From assembly GCA_022711315.1 (NCBI GenBank), contig JAKLFG010000021.1:1-37013 (forward strand): a stretch of DNA of 37,013 nucleotides. Direction: 5' to 3'. A model generated the notes under the pieces. That model ran no database searches, was not told the origin of the DNA, and saw only the letters and a list, made by a program, of their open reading frames with translations. Shown here piece after piece: positions 26,194-33,768 of the stretch; the first letter of the stretch is position 1; each line of letters begins with the position of its first letter. Origin of the DNA: a bacterium. Its GTDB lineage: Bacteria > UBP6 > UBA1177 > JAKLFG01. A program made the translations under genes and the position numbers.

Positions 26194-26944
26194 AACGACG
26201 CGCCGCGTCGCCCTTGTCGGCGCCTGCGGTCGCATGGGCCGCGCGCTCACCGAACGGCTTTCGGGCGCGGGCTTCTCTCCGCTCCCGATAGAAGCGCCGG
26301 GCCATCCGGCACAGGGGAAGGATCACGGCGTCGCCTGCGGCATGGCCCCTTCCGGCATCATGGTGACGACGATAACCGATCCCGCCGTCGCTTCCTGCGT
26401 CGCGGTGGTCGATTTCGGGTCGCCCGAAAGTTTTCGACAGGCGCTTGACCGGGCCTCCACCGCCGGCCTCCCCTTCCTCTCGGGCACCACGGGACTCACC
26501 GACGCCGACCGTGCGCTCATGGCGACGGCGGCAAAAAAGATACCGCTGTTCCACAGCGCCAACATGAGTTACGGCGTCGCGGTCGTCGCCGAGATACTGC
26601 CGCGACTCGCGCGACTCACCGCCGGGATGGAGGTCGCCATCGTCGAGGCGCACCACAGCCGCAAGAAGGACGCCCCCTCGGGAACGGCGCTCAAACTGGG
26701 CGATATCATCGCGGCGCAACGCGGGAAGAACGATGTCGCCATCCACGCGGTGCGCGGCGGCGATGTGGTGGGCGAACACACCGTCACCTTCTTCGGCGAC
26801 GCCGAACGGATAGAACTGACCCACCGCGCCCACAGCCGCGACATCTTCGCCGCCGGCGCGGTCCACGCTCTTATTTGGCTCCTCGACCGGAAAGGGCCGG
26901 GGCTCTACTCGATGAGCGATATCGTGCGGGATACCGCCCGATGA
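26183..26944 (+). CDS. dapB: 4-hydroxy-tetrahydrodipicolinate reductase
   Basis: 253 residues; the start overlaps the gpsA end by 11 nt. The dinucleotide-binding motif is GACGRMG (13-19). GTTGL (101-105) and the catalytic block EAHHSRKKDAPSGTA (155-169; His157/His158 and Lys162 as family residues) are intact. It reduces HTPA to tetrahydrodipicolinate with NAD(P)H, for lysine and meso-diaminopimelate, so it feeds peptidoglycan synthesis. At 253 residues it is somewhat shorter than the enterobacterial enzyme (about 273), the shortfall lying between the Rossmann motif and the GTTGL loop. No other dap gene is nearby. Confidence 0.94.
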   Translation: MATETTRRVALVGACGRMGRALTERLSGAGFSPLPIEAPGHPAQGKDHGVACGMAPSGIMVTTITDPAVASCVAVVDFGSPESFRQALDRASTAGLPFLSGTTGLTDADRALMATAAKKIPLFHSANMSYGVAVVAEILPRLARLTAGMEVAIVEAHHSRKKDAPSGTALKLGDIIAAQRGKNDVAIHAVRGGDVVGEHTVTFFGDAERIELTHRAHSRDIFAAGAVHALIWLLDRKGPGLYSMSDIVRDTAR

Positions 26945-27765
26945 CGGCGGCAAAACCACGCAGTAAAAGACTTTCACCCGAAGCGCGCGCCGAACTCGAA
27001 CGGGCCTTCGCGACGCTCGAGAAAAGCACCTTCGCGGCGCGCCTTTCCCAACTCACCTTCGGGGCGACCGACCGCGCGACGAAGACCCTCCCCGCCGCGA
27101 TAGCGCGCATCGCCGAAAAGGCGGCCGGCCCGGCGCTCGCCACCGCGCTTGCGGTCGCGGTCCGGACGCTCGGCAAAGAAGGGGAAAAGGAAGAGGGACC
27201 GATCGCGCGCCACCTCCACAAGGCGATGGTCGCCCTCTCCGGCGCGACGGGCGGCGCCGCGGGATTGCCGGGGCTCCTAGCGGAACTGCCGCTCACCACC
27301 GTCCTCATGCTCCGGCGCATCGCCGAGATAGCGCGACGCAACGGCGAGGATCTCGCCGACCCCGCCGCGCGGCTCGCGTGCCTTGAGGTGTTCGCGCTTT
27401 CGGGCATTGGCGCGGCCCCCGAGGCGGTCGGATCGACCTACTACGCCGCCCGCGTCGCCCTGCACGGCACCATCGCCCGGGCGGCACGGGAACTTTCGGG
27501 AGCCGGCGGCAAACTGGCGGGGCGCGCCTTTTCGGGACTCGTGTCGAAGATAGCGGCGCGCTTCGGCGTCAATGTCACGCGGCTCGCGGCGACCCGCGTC
27601 GTCCCGGTCGCCGGGGCGGCGAGCGGCGCGGTGCTCAACACGCTCTTCATGGATCACTATCAGGAACTGGCCGAGGCGCATTTCACGATACGCCGCCTCG
27701 AACGGCAGTACGGCGCCGATACGGTGCGGCGGACCTATGAACGGTTACGGAAAAAGAGCCCCTAG
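26941..27765 (+). CDS. EcsC family protein
   Basis: 274 residues from the ATG at 26941, which overlaps the dapB stop (ATGA); a 22-residue longer frame exists but is less likely. The central block with ATGGAAGLPGLLAELPLTTVLMLRRIAEIA and the following DPAARLACLEVFAL are typical of EcsC-like proteins. The hydrophobic, glycine-rich stretches (about 98-125 and 210-240) could associate with membrane. The biochemical role of the family is not known; the founding member is encoded beside an ABC transporter in Bacillus, and none is present here. Its stop codon overlaps that of the convergent GNAT gene. Confidence 0.8.
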   Translation: MTAAKPRSKRLSPEARAELERAFATLEKSTFAARLSQLTFGATDRATKTLPAAIARIAEKAAGPALATALAVAVRTLGKEGEKEEGPIARHLHKAMVALSGATGGAAGLPGLLAELPLTTVLMLRRIAEIARRNGEDLADPAARLACLEVFALSGIGAAPEAVGSTYYAARVALHGTIARAARELSGAGGKLAGRAFSGLVSKIAARFGVNVTRLAATRVVPVAGAASGAVLNTLFMDHYQELAEAHFTIRRLERQYGADTVRRTYERLRKKSP

Positions 27766-28247
27766 CGCAACCGCCGGGTATAGATGACCTTGTGGTCGCC
27801 GTTGTCGTAGAAGTCCTTGAGTTCGGCCTCCTTCACACAGCCGGTGGCGATATAGAATTCACGGGTCGGCAGATACTTTTCGCGTGAACTGGTCTCGATA
27901 TAGACGATCTCGCCGCCGCGCGCCGCTATCGCCCTGTCGGTCTCCTTCATGAGTTGTTTGCCGATACCTTTGCCGCGCGCATCGGCATGGACCCCCATCC
28001 AGTAGAGATCGTACCGTTTGCGGGTGCACGCTATCTCGCCGTAGCAGGCGTAGCCGAGCGTGCGCCCCGTCGCCTCGTCGTCGGCGAATACGAAGAAGTA
28101 GCCGCTCTTCTCCTCGCCCTTCGCAAGGTTCTCCTCGCACAGTTCGACCGCGACCGTTATCTCGTGGTCGTAGAAGAAACCGGTCGAGGTGACGATGTCG
28201 CGGATGCGCTGCGGGTCGTCGGGACGGACGGTGGTGCGGAATATCAT
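27762..28247 (-). CDS. GNAT-family N-acetyltransferase
   Basis: 161 residues; ATG at 28247, 13 nt after the ankyrin lipoprotein gene and with only a weak ribosome-binding site. The acetyl-CoA-binding signature is ADARGKGIGKQLM (about 88-100), preceded by the beta4 strand YDLYWMGVH. The C-terminal half (IYIETSSREKYLPTREFYIATGC) is the usual GNAT beta5-helix segment. The N-terminal TVRPDDPQRIRDIVTSTGFF is typical of small-molecule acetyltransferases, but the substrate cannot be predicted. It shares a promoter with the upstream ankyrin gene. Its stop (TAG) overlaps the convergent ecsC-like stop within CTAG. Confidence 0.85.
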   Translation of the reverse strand: MIFRTTVRPDDPQRIRDIVTSTGFFYDHEITVAVELCEENLAKGEEKSGYFFVFADDEATGRTLGYACYGEIACTRKRYDLYWMGVHADARGKGIGKQLMKETDRAIAARGGEIVYIETSSREKYLPTREFYIATGCVKEAELKDFYDNGDHKVIYTRRLR

Positions 28248-28260
28248 GAGGATACGGCTA

Positions 28261-29883
28261 TCAGAGTTTGCCTTTCTTGATGTCTTCCTCTATCTCTTTC
28301 TTGATGCGCTCCTGACGGGCGTCCTCGTCCACATCGAACACGATCCCTTCCTTCGCGCCCTTCTCGAGCAGTATCTTCTCCATTTCGGCGTTCTTGATAG
28401 CGCGGCTATACATGAGCGCCGTCTTGCCGAATTTGCGTTCCTTGCGGTTGACCTGCGCGCCGGCGTCGATGAGCACCTTGAACACATCGAAATGATCGTT
28501 CATGACGGCGAGCGCGAGCAGGGTCCACCCCTCGTAATCATACTCTTCGATGTCGATCTTCTTGCGGTCCTCTTCCTTCCACTGGAGTTTCTGGATGTTC
28601 TTGTCCCACCACGCCTTGTTCTTCTGCTTGGCGCGCTCCTGCATGATCTCCTGTTTGGAAAGGCGGCGCTTATGCTTGTACAGTTTCTTGCCCTCCTCGA
28701 TGAGGTACTTCGTGACCTCGGCGAGTCTCTTCTCCTTTTCGGGGGTCCCCTTCAACTGCGCGACGACATAGAACAGCGGATGACGCACGGTCTCACCGTC
28801 GGTCTCCTCTATCTTCGCCCCTTTCGAGACGAGGAACTTGAGCACCTCGAGATGACCGCCCTCGGCGGCGTACATGAGCAGATTCTTTTGGCCGCGCTCG
28901 TAGGCGGTGCGGATGGTCTCCTCGACCACTTCCTGCGTCTTTTCGATGTCACCCTTGCCGGTCTCGTAGATGATGGTCTCGACGCGCTTCTTGACATCCT
29001 TCACGAGGACCGGAGCCCCCTTCGCGACAAGCAGTTTCACCAGTTCGAGATTGCCGTGTTCGACCGCCCAGAACAGCACCGTCTTATCGCGTTTCTCCTC
29101 GGTCTGATCGTAGACCGCTTCCTTTATCTTGCGCTCCTTCTCGGCCTTCTTCTTGGCCTCCTCAAGCGCCTTTTTCTCCTCTTCGGTCAGCGGCTTGACG
29201 ATGTTGACCTGCGCCCCTTTGCCGAGAAGGAACTTGGCCGCTTCGGTCCTGTTCTCGCGGACCGCGAAGACGAGTGCGTTGTGCGTGTACTTGTCGAGCG
29301 CGTTGAGTTCGGCCCCCTTGCCGAGGAAGAGTTTCACGAGATCAACATTGCCGGACGCGGATGCATACATAAGCGTCGTGCGGCCGAAGTTGTCCTTCGC
29401 GTTCGGGTCGGCGCCCTTCTCGATGAGATAATCGACCATCTTTCTGTTGCCCGCCTTGGCCGCCATCAGGAGCGGCGTCTCACCCTCGAGAGAACGGGCG
29501 TTGGTGTCCGCCCCTTTCGCGACGAGGAAATCGAACAGTTCCTCGTTGTTCTGGACGGCGGCGAGCATGAGGATGGTGCGACCGCGTTCGTCCTTCGTGT
29601 CGACCGCGGTACCGGAGGCCAGCAACTCCTTGACCTTGCCCCAGTCCTTTTTGGTCGCCGATTCAAGCACGGGCGGCAACGGCTTGGCATCCTCGTCGAT
29701 ATATTTCTTCTTTTTCTCCTCCTCGGCCTTCTTCGCCTTCTCCTCCTCGGCCTTCTTGGCCTCCTCGGCCTTCTGGATCGCCTCGGCCTCGAGTTTCTTT
29801 TCGATAGCGCTCTTGCCGTCGCCACAGCCCCACACCGAGAGCAGGATAAGGGCGCCCGCGACCGCGAAAAACTTTTTCATCAT
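28261..29883 (-). CDS. Ankyrin-repeat lipoprotein with Lys/Glu coiled-coil linker
   Basis: 540 residues from tandem ATGs at 29883/29880, with AAGGAG upstream. The lipobox SVWGC (Cys20) predicts lipid anchoring. Residues 25-62 are a highly charged helix (EEAKKAEEEKAKKAEEEKKK), long enough to span part of the periplasm. About eight ankyrin repeats follow in two or three blocks (about 70-230, 265-297, 331-361, 451-517), with consensus pieces such as GRTILMLAA, GETPLLMAAKAGN and GADPNAKD. Three charged insertions (about 231-262, 298-330 and 378-450) interrupt the repeats. Ankyrin repeats bind proteins, so this may be a periplasmic or surface scaffold. No partner is evident except the downstream GNAT gene. 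Confidence 0.88.
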   Translation of the reverse strand: MMKKFFAVAGALILLSVWGCGDGKSAIEKKLEAEAIQKAEEAKKAEEEKAKKAEEEKKKKYIDEDAKPLPPVLESATKKDWGKVKELLASGTAVDTKDERGRTILMLAAVQNNEELFDFLVAKGADTNARSLEGETPLLMAAKAGNRKMVDYLIEKGADPNAKDNFGRTTLMYASASGNVDLVKLFLGKGAELNALDKYTHNALVFAVRENRTEAAKFLLGKGAQVNIVKPLTEEEKKALEEAKKKAEKERKIKEAVYDQTEEKRDKTVLFWAVEHGNLELVKLLVAKGAPVLVKDVKKRVETIIYETGKGDIEKTQEVVEETIRTAYERGQKNLLMYAAEGGHLEVLKFLVSKGAKIEETDGETVRHPLFYVVAQLKGTPEKEKRLAEVTKYLIEEGKKLYKHKRRLSKQEIMQERAKQKNKAWWDKNIQKLQWKEEDRKKIDIEEYDYEGWTLLALAVMNDHFDVFKVLIDAGAQVNRKERKFGKTALMYSRAIKNAEMEKILLEKGAKEGIVFDVDEDARQERIKKEIEEDIKKGKL

Positions 29884-29927
29884 GGCTCACTCCTTAGATC
29901 AGGTTGTGCATACGATCATTTTGAGGC

Positions 29928-29955
29928 ACCATAACATATAAAAAATATTTTTCAA
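29928..29955 (-). promoter_or_regulatory. Putative promoter of the ankyrin lipoprotein gene
   Basis: Reading leftwards, TTGAAA (29955-29950) and TATGGT (29933-29928) are separated by 16 nt. The region from 29930 to 29990 is markedly AT-rich compared with its surroundings, as expected for a shared divergent promoter region. I could not define a convincing promoter for the plus-strand glycosyltransferase operon in it. Confidence 0.5.
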
Positions 29956-30019
29956 AAAATTTCTTTTTGCCTCTTTTTAACATAGATAACGGGGTATCGT
30001 ACCGCATGGGGAGCGTCGG

Positions 30020-30979
30020 ATGAAACTGGTGATACAGATACCCTGCTACAATGAGGCGGAGCATCTCCCCGCCACCATCGCCGACCTGCCGAAAAGGATA
30101 GAAGGCATCGACGAGATAACGGTGCTCGTCATCGACGACGGCTCGGAGGACGACACCTCCGGGGTCGCCCGTTCGCTCGGCGCCACGGTGGTGCGCCACA
30201 CCGCGAACCGCGGGCTCGCCGCCGCTTTTATGACCGGCCTGCAGACGGCGATCGAACTCGACGCCGACCTCATCGTCAACACCGACGCCGACAACCAGTA
30301 CAAAGGCGCATGCATCCCTGAACTGGTCCGGCCGATACTCGAAAAACGGGCCGACATGGTGGTGGGGGTCCGCCCGATAACCGACATCGAACACTTTTCG
30401 GTGGCGAAGAAGTTCCTGCAGAGACTCGGGAGCGCGGTGGTCCGGCTCGCCTCGGGTACGCGGGTCGAGGACGCCCCGAGCGGGTTCCGCGCCCTGTCCC
30501 GCGAGGCGGCGCTCCGCATCAATGTGTTCTCCGACTACTCCTATACGCTCGAGACCATCATCCAGAGCGGGCTTAAGAACATCGTCGTCGTGACGGTGCC
30601 GGTAGAGGTCAACCCGCCGACCCGGCCGTCGCGCCTTTTCCGTTCGACCACCGGGTATGTCCTGCGATCGCTCACGACCATCGCGCGGATATTCATCCTG
30701 TACCGGTCGTTCCGGTTCCTTGCGCTCACCGGCGGGCTCATCTTCGGCGTCGGCTTCGTGCTGGGGCTCCGGTTCCTGTACTACTTCATCGAAGGGACCG
30801 GCGACGGCCACATCCAAAGTCTCCTGCTCGGCGCGGTGCTCCTCATCGCCGGGTTCCAGACCTTCCTCATCGGCATCATCGCCGATCTCATCGCGGCGAA
30901 TCGCAAGATGCTCGAAGAGATACAGTACCTCCAGCGGAAGGGATCCGCACGGCATGAAGATAGCGCTTCTCGGCCCTGA
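30020..30979 (+). CDS. Family 2 glycosyltransferase with two C-terminal TM helices
   Basis: 319 residues from the ATG at 30020 (GGGGAG upstream). The GT-A fold motifs are IPCYNEAEHL (7-16), VIDDGSEDDT (37-46), NRGLAAAF (63-70) and the metal-binding NTDADNQY (87-94). The sequence EDAPSGFRALSREAALR is typical of the polyprenyl-phosphate glucosyl/mannosyltransferase (DPMS/GtrB-like) branch. Two hydrophobic helices at about 233-255 and 268-292 anchor it in the inner membrane. It likely transfers a sugar to a lipid carrier for glycan or protein glycosylation. It heads an eight-gene operon and overlaps the next glycosyltransferase by 26 nt. Confidence 0.88.
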   Translation: MKLVIQIPCYNEAEHLPATIADLPKRIEGIDEITVLVIDDGSEDDTSGVARSLGATVVRHTANRGLAAAFMTGLQTAIELDADLIVNTDADNQYKGACIPELVRPILEKRADMVVGVRPITDIEHFSVAKKFLQRLGSAVVRLASGTRVEDAPSGFRALSREAALRINVFSDYSYTLETIIQSGLKNIVVVTVPVEVNPPTRPSRLFRSTTGYVLRSLTTIARIFILYRSFRFLALTGGLIFGVGFVLGLRFLYYFIEGTGDGHIQSLLLGAVLLIAGFQTFLIGIIADLIAANRKMLEEIQYLQRKGSARHEDSASRP

Positions 30980-32078
30980 TCCCTCGTTCAAGGGCGGCAT
31001 CGGGCAATACAACCATTTTCTGGCGCAGGAGATACTGAGGGAGGGGCACGAACTGCTCTTTGTCGGTTTCCAGCGGCAGTACCCCAAGTTCCTCTACCCG
31101 CCGGGGACGGGCGACGGTGCCGGAACGGGTCCGGAGAGGGCCTACACCGTCGAACGCCTTCTGTCGTGGGACCGTCCTTTCTCGTGGTTGACGGCGGCGA
31201 AACGCATCGAAGCGTTCGCCCCCGATGTCGTGGTCGTGCCGTGGTGGACCTTTTTCTGGTACCCGTGGTTCGCCCCGCTCCTGCGCCGTATCCGCCGCTT
31301 CCCGCGCGTCGTCATCGCCCACAACGCGGCGGACCATGAGGGGCACGGCCTGCGCGGCGCCCTATCGCGTTTCGCCACGCGCCGCATACTCGCCGCCGTC
31401 GATCGCGTCATCGTCCAGTCCGCCGAGGAAAAAAGGAAGGTGGAGGCGCTCGGCGCACGGGCGGTCGCCGTCGTCCATCACCCCGTCTATCCGCAATTCC
31501 GGGCGACAGTAGGCCGTTCCGATGCGCGGACCTCTTTCGGCATCACGCCCGACGCGAAGGTGGCGCTCCTGTTCGGCGCCGTCCGTCCCTACAAGGGGGC
31601 CGACCTGTTCGCCGAAGCGATCGCGGCCCTGCCCGACATCACCGGCATCATCGCGGGTGAACTGTGGGACGGCGCTCTGGCGAACCGCCTGCGCGAACTG
31701 GCGGCGGCGCATCCCAACCTCCGGCTCCTCGACCGCTATTTCGACGATGCGGAGGGGGCGGCGCTCTTCGCCGCCTGCGATGTCGCGGTACTCCCCTATC
31801 GGAGCGTCACCGGCTCGGGGGCGGCGATGGCGGCGCTCGGAGCGGGCCGACCGATCATCGCGTCGGACCTGTCGCTGTTCCGCGAGATACTCCCCGCGCC
31901 GCTCGCCCGGTCCTTCACCGTCGGTGACACGGCCGACCTCTCCCGTGCGCTCCGCGAGTTCTTTTCCGAAAATAATAAATTGCAATCGGAAGAGGCTCTT
32001 GCTATCATTCACGGAAAATTCGGCTGGGACCGGCTCGTGCGTGAGGTCTCGGCTGCGGCGACCGAAGCGACGAACTGA
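30954..32078 (+). CDS. Family 4-like (GT-B) glycosyltransferase
   Basis: 374 residues from the ATG at 30954, inside the end of the GT2 gene; the open frame extends upstream, but only this start gives a GT-B N-terminus (MKIALLGPDPSFKGGIGQYN). The donor-domain signature is VALLFGAVRPYKGADLFAEA (about 207-226), followed by AACDVAVLPYRS and GSGAAMAALGAGRPIIASD. The usual E-x7-E pair of GT4 enzymes is replaced by a Ser/Gly-rich version seen in some subfamilies. No signal or membrane helix is present, so it should act on a cytoplasmic face. It probably works with the membrane GT2 on a surface glycan. The product is unknown. Confidence 0.85.
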   Translation: MKIALLGPDPSFKGGIGQYNHFLAQEILREGHELLFVGFQRQYPKFLYPPGTGDGAGTGPERAYTVERLLSWDRPFSWLTAAKRIEAFAPDVVVVPWWTFFWYPWFAPLLRRIRRFPRVVIAHNAADHEGHGLRGALSRFATRRILAAVDRVIVQSAEEKRKVEALGARAVAVVHHPVYPQFRATVGRSDARTSFGITPDAKVALLFGAVRPYKGADLFAEAIAALPDITGIIAGELWDGALANRLRELAAAHPNLRLLDRYFDDAEGAALFAACDVAVLPYRSVTGSGAAMAALGAGRPIIASDLSLFREILPAPLARSFTVGDTADLSRALREFFSENNKLQSEEALAIIHGKFGWDRLVREVSAAATEATN

Positions 32079-32103
32079 AACGACGGCGAGGCATACCGGG
32101 ACC

Positions 32104-33768
32104 ATGACGCGCAAACTCCTCATTCGCGATCTCACGCTCCGCGACGGCCAGCAGTCGCAGTTCGCCACCCGCATGAGTCAGCGGCAGGTCGACCGGGTCA
32201 TCGCACTCTTCAAAAAAGCCCATTTCTACGCCATGGAGGTCTGGGGCGGCGCGGTGCCCGATTCGATCATGCGCTATCTCGACGAGAACCCGTGGACGCG
32301 GCTCGAGTCGATCAAGGAAGGCATCGGTGACTCGTCGAAACTGACGGCGCTGTCGCGCGGCCGCAACCTGTTCGGCTACAATCCCTATCCCGACGAGGTG
32401 ATCGAGGGGTTCTGCCGCAACGCCGTGAAGAGCGGCATCGGCATCATGCGCATCTTCGACGCTCTGAACGATCTTTCCAATCAGGCCTCGACCATCCGCT
32501 TCGTCAAGGAGAACGGCGGACTCGCCGACTGTTGCGTCTGCTATACCGTCGATCCGCACTTCACCCGCGGCGACCGGGTGCGGGCGCTCTTTTCCGGCAA
32601 AAAACTACCCGCCCCGATCTTCACCGTCGATTATTTCGTCGCGAAGGCGCGGGAACTCGAGAAGATGGGCGCCGACATCATATCGGTCAAGGACATGGCG
32701 GGGCTCATCCATCCCAAGACGGCGGGCGAACTGACGCGCGGCCTCAAGGGGGCCGTGTCGGTCCCGATAGACCTGCACACCCACTGCACCCCCGGCTACG
32801 GGCTCGGGTCGGTGCTGATGGCGATGGTGAACGGCGCCGACATCGTCGACACCGTCATCATGCCGTTCGCCGGCGGCCCGGCCGCCCCCGCGTTCGAACT
32901 GATACAGATATTCGCCGACAAACTGGGGCTCGACACCGGCGTCGATCTTTCGGCGATATCCGACCTGCAGGAGGAACTGCTGGCCATCCGCCACGAACTG
33001 TGCGGATTCGACCAGTACAAACTCTTCCCCCGGCTCATCGACCCGGCGGGCTACACGCTGGACCCCGAACTGAATGCGCTTTTCGACGCGGCGATAGCGG
33101 CGGCGAAAAAGGACGACATACCGGAGGTATTACGGACCACGCAGGCGATCGAGCGCCATTTCAACTTCCCCGCCCCCGACGAACTGGTCCGCGTCGCGCA
33201 GGTGCCGGGCGGCATGTACACCAACATGCTCTCGCAACTCCAACAGGCGGATCTCGGTCACCTGCTCAAGGATGTGCTCGCGAGCATCCCGCAGGTCCGG
33301 CTCGACGCCGGATTGCCGCCGCTCGTCACGCCGACGAGCCAGATCGTCGGCATACAGGCGGTCAACTGCATCATCGACCGCAACGCCGGGAAACCGTTCT
33401 ATACCAACAAATCCATTCAGTTCGTCAATCTCGTCAAGGGGGTGTACGGCAAGACGCCATTCCCGGTCGACCCCGCGTTCCGGCTGAAGATCGCCGGGAC
33501 CCGCGAGGAGGTCCCCTACGACACCTCGGCGCACAAGAAGGAGGATAACCCGACCCTTTCCGAGTACGGCGGCGTCAGACTGGCGAACGGCGAAAAGGAG
33601 GAATTGCTCCTCGAACTGTTCCCGCAGGTGGCGCGGAATTACCTGAAAAAGGTGCGCGAACGGGAGTGGCGAGAGCGGATGGAACGGGATCGGGCGGCGC
33701 AGCAGCAGGCGGCCGACAGCGCGAATCTGCCGATATTCGAAGGTTTACGGGGCAATGTCATTGTCTGA
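32104..33768 (+). CDS. PycB/OadA-type carboxyltransferase subunit lacking the biotinyl domain
   Basis: 554 residues from the ATG at 32104; the open frame continues far upstream in another gene's shadow. The N-terminal HMGL-like barrel has DLTLRDGQQSQFATRM (9-24), RIFDALND, VKDMAGLIHP (with the lysine carboxylated in this family) and the metal-binding DLHTHCTPGYG. The PYC_OADA domain follows (about 300-500, VPGGMYTNMLSQL, PPLVTPTSQIVG). It transfers carboxyl groups between biotin and pyruvate/oxaloacetate. The C-terminal biotin attachment motif (MKM) is absent, so it depends on a separate biotin carrier. The C-terminus is an Arg/Glu/Gln-rich helix. No carboxylase or pump subunit is adjacent, so the direction and pathway are open. 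Confidence 0.88.
   Translation: MTRKLLIRDLTLRDGQQSQFATRMSQRQVDRVIALFKKAHFYAMEVWGGAVPDSIMRYLDENPWTRLESIKEGIGDSSKLTALSRGRNLFGYNPYPDEVIEGFCRNAVKSGIGIMRIFDALNDLSNQASTIRFVKENGGLADCCVCYTVDPHFTRGDRVRALFSGKKLPAPIFTVDYFVAKARELEKMGADIISVKDMAGLIHPKTAGELTRGLKGAVSVPIDLHTHCTPGYGLGSVLMAMVNGADIVDTVIMPFAGGPAAPAFELIQIFADKLGLDTGVDLSAISDLQEELLAIRHELCGFDQYKLFPRLIDPAGYTLDPELNALFDAAIAAAKKDDIPEVLRTTQAIERHFNFPAPDELVRVAQVPGGMYTNMLSQLQQADLGHLLKDVLASIPQVRLDAGLPPLVTPTSQIVGIQAVNCIIDRNAGKPFYTNKSIQFVNLVKGVYGKTPFPVDPAFRLKIAGTREEVPYDTSAHKKEDNPTLSEYGGVRLANGEKEELLLELFPQVARNYLKKVREREWRERMERDRAAQQQAADSANLPIFEGLRGNVIV

Noticed and set aside
29930..29990. AT-rich stretch as a replication origin or transfer boundary
   Set aside because: It is only about 60 nt, has no DnaA-box cluster, and is explained by divergent promoters. 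The genes on both sides have similar base composition.
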